From JAYEHK01 sp034659475 (GTDB lineage Bacteria; Bacillota; Syntrophomonadia; Syntrophomonadales; Syntrophomonadaceae), in assembly GCA_034659475.1 (NCBI GenBank), contig JAYEHK010000045.1, positions 1 through 21,737 of the forward strand: a stretch of DNA of 21,737 nt. The letters are read 5' to 3'. The notes below the pieces were generated by a model. That model searched no databases. It was given only the letters and a program-made list of their open reading frames with translations, and was not told the DNA's origin. Shown here piece after piece: positions 6,607 through 13,751 of this stretch. Position 1 is the stretch's first letter; each line of letters begins with the position of its first letter. Position numbers and translations under genes: made by a program.

Positions 6607-8541
6607 ATGAGTAAAATGTTTCCGAATCTATTTTCGCCTGCCAAAATTGGTAATTTAGAAATCAAAAATCGTGTTGTAAAAGCACCACAATCCACTGGAC
6701 TTAGTAACATGGATGGGTCAGTCAGTGAAAGGCTGATACGGCATTATCGCGAACTCGCCAAAGGTGGAACAGGATTGGTTATCGTAGAATATGCCTTTGT
6801 TGATAACATAGCTTCTAAATCGGCTCACTGTCAGCTGGGTATTAGTAATACAGAACATATACCGGGTCTGGGATGGTTGGCAGATGTCATTAAGGATAAT
6901 GGAGCTGTAGCTGGGATTCAGATTGAACACTGCGGGAGACAAAAATTCCTGGGCACAAAGCCAATGAAATCTGCTTCGCAGATTCCTTGGCCTAAGATTT
7001 ATGAAGCATATGGAACCGTACCTGATGCCATGACCATTGAAGAAATCGAACAGCTTGTAGAAGACTTTGGCGATGCTGCTGTACGTGCTGTTTCAGCCGG
7101 ATTTGAATTGATCGAGATTCATGGGGCTCATGGATACCTGATCACCAATTTCCTTTCTCCTCATACGAACAAACGTAATGATTTATATGGTGGATGTCTC
7201 GAAAATCGGATGCGGATTCTGGTGCAAATTGTTAATAATATTCGCTCCAAAATTGGCTATGATTTCCCGCTTACCGTACGCTTGAGTGGAACCGATTATG
7301 AACCGGACGGACTAACCATTGAAGATACCATAGAAATGTGTAAGAAAATGGAGCAAATCGGTTTGGATGCGATTCATGTTTCAGGTGGCGATCATCATAT
7401 GATGATCCATCAGGTAACTCCTATGGCCTTGCCTGTTTGCTACAATACGTGGGCAGCAGAGCGAATTAAGAAGGAAATCTCTATTCCGGTCATTGCGTCT
7501 GGATCTATTACTCTGCCACAGTATGCAGAGGACATTATTGCCAGCGGAAAAGGTGATTTCGTCGGTTTGGGTCGGCCTTTATGGGCAGATCAATACTGGC
7601 CGAAAAAGGCAGAGGCTGATCATCCTGAGGATATTCGTCCTTGTATTCGCTGTAATGAGGGATGCTTGGAAAGAACATTCTTCCTGTATAAGAATGTTAC
7701 CTGTGCGTTAAATCCGACCATAGGCAGAGAAGAAGAATTAGTGATTAAAGCTGCTGATACCAAGAAAAAAGTTGCGGTTGTTGGTGGTGGGCCAGCAGGT
7801 ATGGAAACAGCAAGAGTATGTGCCTTGCGTGGACATGAGGTCACTTTATTTGAAAAACGGAAACTGGGTGGTTATTTACATGAGGCTTCCGTTCCTGAAT
7901 TTAAAGCAGATATTCGGCCCCTTATGCAGTATCTGATTCATCAGGTTGAAAAGCTTGATATTAAAGTTGTCGAAGCGGCAGCAGACAAAGAAATGCTGCA
8001 AAAAGGCGGATTTGATGCTGTGGTTGTGGCAGTAGGCGCTGAACCCATAGATTTAAAAGTGCCGGGTGCGGATAAAGCACTGGTTGTGAATGCCTTGGAT
8101 GTATTGTCTGGAAAAGTGAAACCCGGCAAAGAACTGGTTGTTATTGGGGGTGGGTTAATTGGAACTGAAACTGCCCTTGATTTTGCTGAACAGGGATCAA
8201 AAGTGAGCGTTGTTGAAATGCAGGATGAAATTATGACTGATGTTGCTGTAACGGACAAATTAGCCTATAGTGATCGTATTGCGAAGACAGATATGAAGAT
8301 CTATACTTCTAGTAAGATGACAGAGGTTACGGACTCTGGTGTTATCGTTAGTGGAAGAAAGGGAACTCTTGAACTTCAAGCAGATATGGTTCTGGTCGCA
8401 GTTGGACTGGCACCTGTTTCCACACTCTATCAGGAACTTAAGGAGACGGGTATGGAAACATACCGGGTTGGCGATTGTGTAAAAGCCGGTAAAATCTATG
8501 ACGCAATGCATACTGCTTATAAGACATCCTTAAATATTTAG
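6607..8541 (+). CDS. Old Yellow Enzyme-type 2-enoate reductase (FMN/FAD/4Fe-4S)
   Basis: A 644-residue oxidoreductase of the 2-enoate reductase/2,4-dienoyl-CoA reductase family, which uses NADH to reduce the C=C bond of unsaturated carboxylates or enones. Residues 1-340 form the FMN TIM barrel (start FSPAKIGNLEIKNRVV; active-site region EIHGAHGYLITNFLSP near 170). Four cysteines at 346, 349, 353 and 365 (CIRCNEGC...VTC) match the 4Fe-4S ligands. Residues about 385-415 hold the FAD motif VAVVGGGPAGME, and a second dinucleotide motif VVIGGGLIGTE near 510 would bind NADH. Length is normal. ATG at 6607 has GGGGG 11 bases upstream. It is preceded by a sigma-54 promoter and followed by a strong terminator, so it is a single-gene transcript. 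Candidate substrates are cinnamate-type or other 2-enoates; the exact one cannot be read from sequence. Confidence 0.88.
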   Translation: MSKMFPNLFSPAKIGNLEIKNRVVKAPQSTGLSNMDGSVSERLIRHYRELAKGGTGLVIVEYAFVDNIASKSAHCQLGISNTEHIPGLGWLADVIKDNGAVAGIQIEHCGRQKFLGTKPMKSASQIPWPKIYEAYGTVPDAMTIEEIEQLVEDFGDAAVRAVSAGFELIEIHGAHGYLITNFLSPHTNKRNDLYGGCLENRMRILVQIVNNIRSKIGYDFPLTVRLSGTDYEPDGLTIEDTIEMCKKMEQIGLDAIHVSGGDHHMMIHQVTPMALPVCYNTWAAERIKKEISIPVIASGSITLPQYAEDIIASGKGDFVGLGRPLWADQYWPKKAEADHPEDIRPCIRCNEGCLERTFFLYKNVTCALNPTIGREEELVIKAADTKKKVAVVGGGPAGMETARVCALRGHEVTLFEKRKLGGYLHEASVPEFKADIRPLMQYLIHQVEKLDIKVVEAAADKEMLQKGGFDAVVVAVGAEPIDLKVPGADKALVVNALDVLSGKVKPGKELVVIGGGLIGTETALDFAEQGSKVSVVEMQDEIMTDVAVTDKLAYSDRIAKTDMKIYTSSKMTEVTDSGVIVSGRKGTLELQADMVLVAVGLAPVSTLYQELKETGMETYRVGDCVKAGKIYDAMHTAYKTSLNI

Positions 8542-8571
8542 TAACCATTACAAATATGTTCATCCAACTGT

Positions 8572-8606
8572 GGGGGTCGGGGTTTTATTCCTGATCCCCT
8601 TTTTTT
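8572..8606 (+). terminator. Rho-independent terminator of the enoate reductase
   Basis: GGGGGTCGGG pairs with CCTGATCCCC (two G-U pairs, roughly 10-bp stem, short loop) and is followed by seven T. It lies about 30 bases after the stop codon. Confidence 0.85.
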
Positions 8607-8632
8607 AGATATGAAAACTTAAATGGTACAAT
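8604..8632 (+). promoter_or_regulatory. Possible sigma-A promoter of the activator gene
   Basis: TTTAGA (8604-8609), a 17-base spacer and TACAAT (8627-8632) give a moderate housekeeping promoter directly after the terminator, about 50 bases before the activator's start. Confidence 0.4.
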
Positions 8633-8683
8633 ATAGTCGTAGTTTAATGTCATGTAGCAGAGTTTTTTTCAGGGGGGATGGAT

Positions 8684-10546
8684 ATGGTTGATCAACACGA
8701 AGGAACGCTTCAGAATTTGGCCCAGATGTTCAAGGCTATGGATGAAGAATCTGTTGCGATCATGGCAACAAATTTAAAAATCTTAATGATTGTTATGGAC
8801 CATGACCTCAAATTACAATATGGAAATGATGTCTTTTTTAATCTGGTGGGATGGAAGCAGGAAGAAGTGATTGGTCAGGACTATGTTCAAAACTTCATTC
8901 CTGCGGAAATGACGTTTTTAGTAGGAACAACGTTGCGAGAAATTATTGATAAGCAAACAAACAATTACAGTGGATCAAATCAGGTGCTTACACGGGATAG
9001 AGGGGTGCGATTTGTTAACTGGAATTCTGTACACCTGCGAGCAGAAGACGGAAAAACACAGGGGATGCTTTGTATTGGCATTGACATTACTGAATATAAT
9101 AGCATGCGTAACATCCTGGGCAGAGCAGATCGGGAAAAAAACATTATTCTTGAGAATGTACGGGAACCTGTGGTTTATCATGATGATGAGGGGCGAATTT
9201 CATGGGCCAACCAGGCTTTTCTTGATCTGACCGGGACTTCCAGCAAGATGCTAATTGGTACATATTGCCATCATTTGTTCACGGAGTCAGATCAGGCCCG
9301 TTTGGAATCTTCAACATATAATAGCATTGCCAGTGGTCAGGTACAGGAAGGTCAGGTTAAATTTCTAGATGGTACAGAGTGGATCAGCAAGGCTTTTATT
9401 ATTACCGGTGATGAGCTTCATTCAGGAAAAGTCATGCGGGTGATGTTTCCCGCAAAGAAGGAAGACGAGAAATTGTTGTCGGTTCCGAGCCAGACGAGTC
9501 TATCCCGAAGGGTTATTACTCGCATTATTTACGAAACAAATGAGACCATCCATGCCGAGGGGGTAGGCGTGTTTTCTGATGCCATGGCACAGGTTATGGA
9601 ACAGGCCAGGATTGTACAGGCAGACCGAACGGTTCCAGTACTTATTGAAGGAGAAACAGGGACGGGGAAAGAAGTGGTTGCTCGTTTTATTCACAATGAT
9701 TATAAAAGCAACAACATCCCTTTTGTGGATATCAATTGTGCGGCAATTACACCTACAATATTTGAAAGTGAGCTATTTGGGTACGAAGGAGGTTCTTTTA
9801 CCGGAGGACGTCCTGGTGGACAAAAAGGGAAACTAGATATTGCCAAAGGAGGAACGCTATTTCTTGACGAAATAGGTGAGATTCCTGTCAGCATTCAGGC
9901 TAAATTACTGCGCGTCCTTCAGGAGAAAGAATACTACCCGGTAGGTGGACTTAGCAAGAAGTCTGCTGATGTTCGGTTAATTTGCGCGACTAATGTTGAT
10001 CTTGAACAGAGTATGTTAGAAGGTACCTTCAGAAGGGACTTATTTTATCGGTTGGAGGCTTTTCGAATTCACATCCCTGCCCTCCGAGAACGACCGGAGG
10101 ACATCATACCCCTTGCCCGAATGTTTTTAGTGTCTATGGCAAAAACAAAAAACAAACAATTTTCTTCCATTAGTGATGCGGCAGCTCGAATTCTCCTTGC
10201 TCATACCTGGCCGGGAAATGTCAGGCAGCTAAGAAATGTTATGGAACGATTGGTGTTAACCTTTGATGATAAGGAACTAAAACCTGAACATCTGCATTTC
10301 CTTAAAAAAAGTGAAGGTAACGCAGCTGCGAATACTAACCATGAGCTACTTCAGTCTATTACTGAAGCGGAAGATCTGGTTCTACCTGAACAACAGTTAA
10401 ATCTGCAGGAGTTTACCGATCAAATCATTAGAAAATCACTGAAAATTCACGGCGGGAATAAAACGCAGACAGCTATTTATCTGGGGATGTCCAGGCGATC
10501 GCTCACGTATCGACTCAAACAAATGGGAATGACAAACAACGATTGA
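8684..10546 (+). CDS. Sigma-54-dependent transcriptional activator with PAS domains
   Basis: About 620 residues. Two PAS-like domains occupy roughly 25-140 (LKLQYGNDVFFNLVGWKQEEVIG) and 150-250 (VVYHDDEGRISWANQAFLDLTG). The AAA+ domain (about 285-520) has Walker A GETGTGKE near 322 and a sigma-54 contact loop reading GSFTGG instead of the usual GAFTGA, a variant I recall from other clostridial activators. DEIGE marks Walker B. A Fis-type helix-turn-helix ends the protein (GGNKTQTAIYLGMSRRSLTYRLK). There is no receiver domain, so PAS ligand binding probably gives the signal. I choose ATG 8684 over 8678 because the GGGGGG ribosome site abuts the first ATG but is six bases from the second. It probably activates the enoate reductase gene upstream. 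Confidence 0.9.
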   Translation: MVDQHEGTLQNLAQMFKAMDEESVAIMATNLKILMIVMDHDLKLQYGNDVFFNLVGWKQEEVIGQDYVQNFIPAEMTFLVGTTLREIIDKQTNNYSGSNQVLTRDRGVRFVNWNSVHLRAEDGKTQGMLCIGIDITEYNSMRNILGRADREKNIILENVREPVVYHDDEGRISWANQAFLDLTGTSSKMLIGTYCHHLFTESDQARLESSTYNSIASGQVQEGQVKFLDGTEWISKAFIITGDELHSGKVMRVMFPAKKEDEKLLSVPSQTSLSRRVITRIIYETNETIHAEGVGVFSDAMAQVMEQARIVQADRTVPVLIEGETGTGKEVVARFIHNDYKSNNIPFVDINCAAITPTIFESELFGYEGGSFTGGRPGGQKGKLDIAKGGTLFLDEIGEIPVSIQAKLLRVLQEKEYYPVGGLSKKSADVRLICATNVDLEQSMLEGTFRRDLFYRLEAFRIHIPALRERPEDIIPLARMFLVSMAKTKNKQFSSISDAAARILLAHTWPGNVRQLRNVMERLVLTFDDKELKPEHLHFLKKSEGNAAANTNHELLQSITEAEDLVLPEQQLNLQEFTDQIIRKSLKIHGGNKTQTAIYLGMSRRSLTYRLKQMGMTNND

Positions 10547-10562
10547 TACGATTTTAAATAAA

Positions 10563-10588
10563 AAATCCCGTTCATGTGAACGGGATTT
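10563..10588. terminator. Bidirectional terminator between convergent genes
   Basis: AAATCCCGTTCA and TGAACGGGATTT form a perfect 12-bp inverted repeat with A/T runs on both sides. It serves the sigma-54 activator (plus) and the hydrogenase operon (minus). Confidence 0.85.
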
Positions 10589-10645
10589 AAAACAAACTCA
10601 TTTAAGGAGATAACGCGAATTTGATGGCTAATGTGTAAGGATTTA

Positions 10646-11305
10646 CTATTGAGACTTCTCAAGTTCTGCAAACCATTTTTCATTATGGTGTGCACTGATC
10701 TCGGCATCAATATATCCATCCAGCATCATAGAACTGAACTCTACCCTGGATTTTGGATGGATAGCAGCCAAGAAAAAGTGTCCGGCTATGGCCAGAATCA
10801 GAATGACTGCTACCCAGAAATGCACTGAATAACAGACTGCCAGGAATGCTGGCGGTACGAGATGTCGCCATAGCCACATGGGAAATCCGGTTAATATCAT
10901 TAACAGGCACCCGACAATAATGAGCCCGCCCAGTAGTTTTTGCCCGGCATTATATTTATCTTGTGGGGGGATTTCTTCTGTTTTTAAAAAGGGAATATAT
11001 CCACCCATTGTTTTAAGCCATCCAACATCATCTTTAGTGAATGTTGAAATGGTATCTGCAAATTTGGAAAAACGCTCAAAATTTAGTAGAATATAAATGG
11101 CGGGGCCAGCTGTGAAAACAAGACCTGCCCATCTGTGCACCAGTGAGGCGTTGGCTGGCCCGCCAAATAGATTACTAATTCCCATCACGTCAAAATAGAA
11201 ACCAATTCCAGTAAGACCAAGGATAATAAAGCATACCAGATGCACCCAGTGCATGGTTCGCGTCTGTTCACCGTGTTTTAAAACTTTTCCGGTTACATCA
11301 CTCAT
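10646..11305 (-). CDS. Cytochrome b subunit of membrane-bound hydrogenase
   Basis: A 219-residue di-haem cytochrome b of the formate dehydrogenase gamma/Ni-hydrogenase b-type family. Four hydrophobic segments are visible (about 21-40, 57-75, 125-145 and 160-180). Candidate haem ligands are His-19/His-22 (TMHWVHLV), His-57 (LVHRWAG) and a His in the last segments (VHFWVA, AGHFFLAAIHP). It would anchor the hydrogenase to the membrane and pass electrons between the 4Fe-4S relay and the quinone pool. It is the last gene of the hydrogenase operon, starting 15 bases after the small subunit. The downstream convergent terminator ends the transcript. Confidence 0.87.
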   Translation of the reverse strand: MSDVTGKVLKHGEQTRTMHWVHLVCFIILGLTGIGFYFDVMGISNLFGGPANASLVHRWAGLVFTAGPAIYILLNFERFSKFADTISTFTKDDVGWLKTMGGYIPFLKTEEIPPQDKYNAGQKLLGGLIIVGCLLMILTGFPMWLWRHLVPPAFLAVCYSVHFWVAVILILAIAGHFFLAAIHPKSRVEFSSMMLDGYIDAEISAHHNEKWFAELEKSQ

Positions 11306-11320
11306 TTTATTTCCTCCTTA

Positions 11321-11686
11321 TTAAGCAGCTTCGGTTGGGTCATGTTTCAGGTGTTCCATTAAGTCTGGGATATCTTTGCCATAACGAGTATGAAGGAGGT
11401 GGTGGGCTTTTTCACTGACCGGCTTTACCTCTCCAGGAGAAAGGTATTCTTTATAAATTTGAATGATTTCAGGATTTTCATGTGATTTGCGAATGGCCAT
11501 GGATTCATCCAACGAATACATTCCCGCAATTCTCTTTTCAATATAATCATCCGAAGCAGCAAATGCATCAAAACCAAACTTGGCAAATACTCCTGTTAAC
11601 ACGGCGGCAGCTACGAGCATGCCTGACCCTTTCACAAACTGTCTTCTGGTGAAAACTGATTTTTCCTTAAAGAAACTCACATCCAT
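11321..11686 (-). CDS. hydB: [FeFe] hydrogenase small subunit with Tat signal
   Basis: A 121-residue protein. Residues 1-45 are a twin-arginine signal: FTRRQFVKG followed by a hydrophobic stretch (GMLVAAAVLTGVFA) and a likely cleavage site near AFA-AS. The mature part matches the iron-hydrogenase small-subunit family, which wraps around the large subunit: YIEKRIAGMYSLDESMAIRKS, then HENPEIIQIYKEYL and HHLLHTRYG. In Desulfovibrio-type HydAB the small subunit carries the only export signal and the large subunit hitch-hikes with it. The same is inferred here, which puts the active site outside the cytoplasmic membrane. It begins nine bases after hydA stops. Confidence 0.9.
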   Translation of the reverse strand: MDVSFFKEKSVFTRRQFVKGSGMLVAAAVLTGVFAKFGFDAFAASDDYIEKRIAGMYSLDESMAIRKSHENPEIIQIYKEYLSPGEVKPVSEKAHHLLHTRYGKDIPDLMEHLKHDPTEAA

Positions 11687-11695
11687 TCCTCCTTA

Positions 11696-12859
11696 TTAGT
11701 ACAGGTCTCTTCTGATGGGTTGGCCTCCGCCATTGATACAACCCCCGTGACAATTCATTACTTCAATAAAATGGTATTTACTTCGACCGGCCAGTACGTC
11801 TTCGATTACGGCATCCACGTATTTTAAACCGGTTACAACACAGACATTAACGGGAACGGTTTTCCCAAGTGCCTTAACAGGAATATTCACGGAAGCTTCA
11901 CGTACAGGTTGCAACCCCCTGACAGCTGTAAACTCAACCTTTTCCAGCGTTTCTTCGCTTAGTATTTCATAAGCTGTTCGCAGCGCTGCTTCCATAACCC
12001 CTCCGGTTACTCCGAAAATTGTAGCAGCTCCGGTTGAACTCCCCACTAGGCGGTCAGCTTTTTCATCAGGTAATGATAAAAAGTCAATCCCAACATCTTT
12101 AATGAATTGTGCGAGTTCTCTTGTGGTAATAACAACATCTACATCCTTAAAACCAGAAGATATAAATTCTGGGCGGTCACATTCGTATTTTTTGGCTGTG
12201 CAGGGCATAACAGACACTACAAACATGTCAGCAGGATCAACAGCTAACTTCTGTGCTGCATAAGTTTTTGCAACAGCACCAAACATCTGCTGGGGTGATT
12301 TTGCAGAAGAGATATGAGGTAACACATGCGGAAACTTATCTTCTGCATATTTTACCCAGGCAGGGCAACAGGACGTAAATTGAGGTAGGGGGCCAGTGTG
12401 TTCGAAGCCCTCAACCCCTACGGCATTAAATATTCGGTGAATCAGTTCTGTACCTTCTTCCATAATGGTGAGATCAGCGGAAAACTCGGTATCGTAAACC
12501 TGATCAAAACCAAGTTTGCGAAGGGCTGCGTACATTTTGCCTTTCACATTGGTACCCGGAGCAAGTCCGAATTCTTCTCCCAGTGCAACTCGGACAGCGG
12601 GAGCCTCCTGTACGACAACAAATTTGTCTGGATCATTCAGGGCTTGTTTAACGATGTCAAGGGTAGGACGGTCCACAATTGCCCCAAACGGACAATTAAT
12701 CAGACACTGTCCGCAATTAATGCATTTTTGACTATTGATCGTATGTTTCTGTCCCAGCCTGCCGTGAATGGCTCCAGTGGGACAAATGGAAGTGCAGTGG
12801 TCACAAGCTTTACAGGCATTGGTTACCTGTATTAAGCCTGTTGAAAGAACTGTACTCAA
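11696..12859 (-). CDS. hydA: [FeFe] hydrogenase large (catalytic) subunit
   Basis: 387 residues. It catalyses reversible H2 oxidation/proton reduction. Two 4Fe-4S ferredoxin motifs have cysteines at 16/19/22/26 and 46/49/52/56. All three H-cluster signatures are present: TSCCPAW (162-168; the usual final Gly-Trp is Ala-Trp), MPCTAKKYE (218-226) and VMNCHGGCINGGGQP (ending near 381, Cys-370 and Cys-374). There is no signal peptide, as expected when the small subunit carries the Tat signal. Length is slightly below Desulfovibrio HydA. The start is TTG at 12859, fixed by GGGAGGG seven bases upstream. It is first in a three-gene operon (hydA, hydB, cytochrome b) and is preceded by a long structured leader with riboswitch-like elements. 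The maturases HydEFG are not in this window. Confidence 0.93.
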   Translation of the reverse strand: MSTVLSTGLIQVTNACKACDHCTSICPTGAIHGRLGQKHTINSQKCINCGQCLINCPFGAIVDRPTLDIVKQALNDPDKFVVVQEAPAVRVALGEEFGLAPGTNVKGKMYAALRKLGFDQVYDTEFSADLTIMEEGTELIHRIFNAVGVEGFEHTGPLPQFTSCCPAWVKYAEDKFPHVLPHISSAKSPQQMFGAVAKTYAAQKLAVDPADMFVVSVMPCTAKKYECDRPEFISSGFKDVDVVITTRELAQFIKDVGIDFLSLPDEKADRLVGSSTGAATIFGVTGGVMEAALRTAYEILSEETLEKVEFTAVRGLQPVREASVNIPVKALGKTVPVNVCVVTGLKYVDAVIEDVLAGRSKYHFIEVMNCHGGCINGGGQPIRRDLY

Positions 12860-12900
12860 AAAATTTCCCTCCCTTTTTGGTTTTTTTTGTCTAAAAACTC

Positions 12901-12916
12901 TTCTCCGGCAGGAGAA
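12901..12916 (-). promoter_or_regulatory. Hairpin upstream of the hydA ribosome site
   Basis: TTCTCC-GGCA-GGAGAA is a perfect 6-bp stem with a tetraloop, about 40 bases before the hydA start. An unused AGGAGGTG lies just upstream of it in the mRNA. It may be a stability or translation element. Confidence 0.35.
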
Positions 12917-12956
12917 ACGTGCACCTCCTTTCAGGGATTCATGTTCTACCTATGGT

Positions 12957-13035
12957 CTAAAAAAAGACCCGCTAAACAAGCGGGTAGAGAAAAATAGGAA
13001 TTGTATGTAAAAAGCGATGTCGCTTTTTCACCCGC
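12957..13035 (-). promoter_or_regulatory. Three-strand attenuator before hydA, class unknown
   Basis: In the minus-strand RNA, ACCCGCT (12985-12979) pairs with AGCGGGT (12973-12967) over a 5-base loop and is followed by C and seven T, an intrinsic terminator about 100 bases before hydA. Upstream, GCGGGT (13035-13030) could pair instead with the same ACCCGC, enclosing a small hairpin (AAAAAGCGA/TCGCTTTTT, 13028-13009) and preventing termination. These mutually exclusive pairings are the layout of an attenuator. The sensing part would be in 13036-13118, which matches no riboswitch class I recognise. Confidence 0.55.
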
Positions 13036-13124
13036 AGGCATATAAAGCATTCGATAAGCAGATTCCATAGTCTTATTGGGAAGTCTGGAGTAAGGGAGAA
13101 GAGCTATCTCCCTAAAAATTTGGT

Positions 13125-13153
13125 ATTATACAATTTACACACCTCACTGATAA
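13125..13153 (-). promoter_or_regulatory. Candidate second (internal) promoter of the hyd operon
   Basis: On the minus strand TTATCA (13153-13148), a 17-base spacer and a perfect TATAAT (13130-13125). It lies downstream of both riboswitch-like elements and upstream of the third attenuator, so transcripts from it would escape the riboswitches. Confidence 0.5.
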
Positions 13154-13207
13154 ATGCTTTTAAAAGCAGTAATAAATAACGATAAATAAATCACCTCAAA
13201 AATGCAC

Positions 13208-13234
13208 AAAAAAGTGACCTCTAGAAAAGGCCAC
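13208..13234 (-). terminator. Terminator after the second riboswitch-like element
   Basis: On the minus strand GTGGCC (13234-13229) pairs with GGTCAC (13219-13214), one G-U pair and a 9-base loop, followed by six T (13213-13208). It starts 36 bases after the aptamer, the usual place for an expression platform. Confidence 0.75.
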
Positions 13235-13269
13235 AACAACTAAACCCTAATCTTAAGGATTTTTATTGT

Positions 13270-13362
13270 CTCCTTTCCAAGCACGGGAGGCGCAAAAGTT
13301 TCCTTTTGTACCCACAGGCAGCATGACCCTGATCGGTTGATTTTAGTTGTTGCTGCTCGGAG
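13270..13362 (-). ncRNA. Moco/Tuco-type riboswitch aptamer (copy 2, hydA-proximal)
   Basis: Read on the minus strand this element starts CTCCGAGCAGC and ends GCCTCCCGTGCTTGGAAAGGAG (shared word 13291-13270). These are the conserved features I know from the molybdenum-cofactor riboswitch family (RF01055-like): a closing stem CTCC/GGAG, a second stem (GCAGC with GCTGC), an AGGGTCATG segment, a CAAAAG-GAAA-CTTTTG hairpin and the invariant GCCTCCCG and GGAAAGG. The element is followed by its own terminator. Eleven bases in its interior (13342-13352) are perfectly complementary to the segment just before that terminator (13234-13244), a possible switching interaction. The assignment is by eye; a covariance-model search would settle it. 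Confidence 0.72.
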
Positions 13363-13399
13363 ATTTATAGTTATTAAATATTTTCGAGGATTAAACAAT

Positions 13400-13445
13400 A
13401 ATGGGCAGATGCGTATGAAAAATTAGCATACAGCATCTGCCCATT
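13400..13445 (-). terminator. Long hairpin after the first riboswitch-like element
   Basis: AATGGGCAGATGCGTATG (13400-13417) and its complement (13427-13445) form an 18-bp stem with one bulged base and a 9-base loop. On the minus strand it is followed by a U-rich but interrupted tail (TTATTGTTT). Its position after copy 1 fits a terminator. Confidence 0.65.
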
Positions 13446-13465
13446 TACGAGCAAATTTTGTGATA

Positions 13466-13560
13466 CTCCTTTCCAAGCACGGGAGGCACAGGGTTTTCGC
13501 ACTGCACCCATAGACCATTAATCCATTGTATTAAAACGTTAGGTTTCAATGGTTCGGAGC
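13466..13560 (-). ncRNA. Moco/Tuco-type riboswitch aptamer (copy 1, promoter-proximal)
   Basis: On the minus strand it runs from GCTCCGAACCATT to GCCTCCCGTGCTTGGAAAGGAG. The last part (from the CCTCCCG word to GGAAAGGAG) is identical to copy 2, while the interior has diverged and keeps pairing: CTCC/GGAG closing stem, ACCATT with AATGGT, and a CAG/CTG-capped hairpin. Conservation of the invariant segments with compensating changes elsewhere is how a functional RNA duplicates and diverges. A separate hairpin terminator follows. The ligand could be the molybdenum or the tungsten form of the pterin cofactor. Confidence 0.72.
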
Positions 13561-13751
13561 GTATAAAATATATGTCCTAAGTTTATCACGTGAAAAGTAA
13601 ATAGGCAACAAGTTTGTAAAAAAATAGAAAAATTAAACTCGTCTTTATCTTTTTATCAGGATCAGAAGAGTTAGACTTGAGGAATTGCTATGTGTATACT
13701 AGTCTTAATGAAATTTTTTCAAGATATTGTTGGAAAGAGGTTGTTCGTTTC

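Noticed and set aside
8946..9230. 94-codon plus-strand frame inside the sigma-54 activator gene
   Set aside because: Shadow of the well-supported activator frame; no family features.
12398..12835. 145-codon plus-strand frame opposite hydA
   Set aside because: Antisense shadow of a gene with complete H-cluster and ferredoxin motifs.
13466..13560. Cobalamin, SAM or c-di-GMP riboswitch
   Set aside because: None of the hallmark boxes of those classes are present; the GCCTCCCG and GGAAAGG words fit the Moco class.
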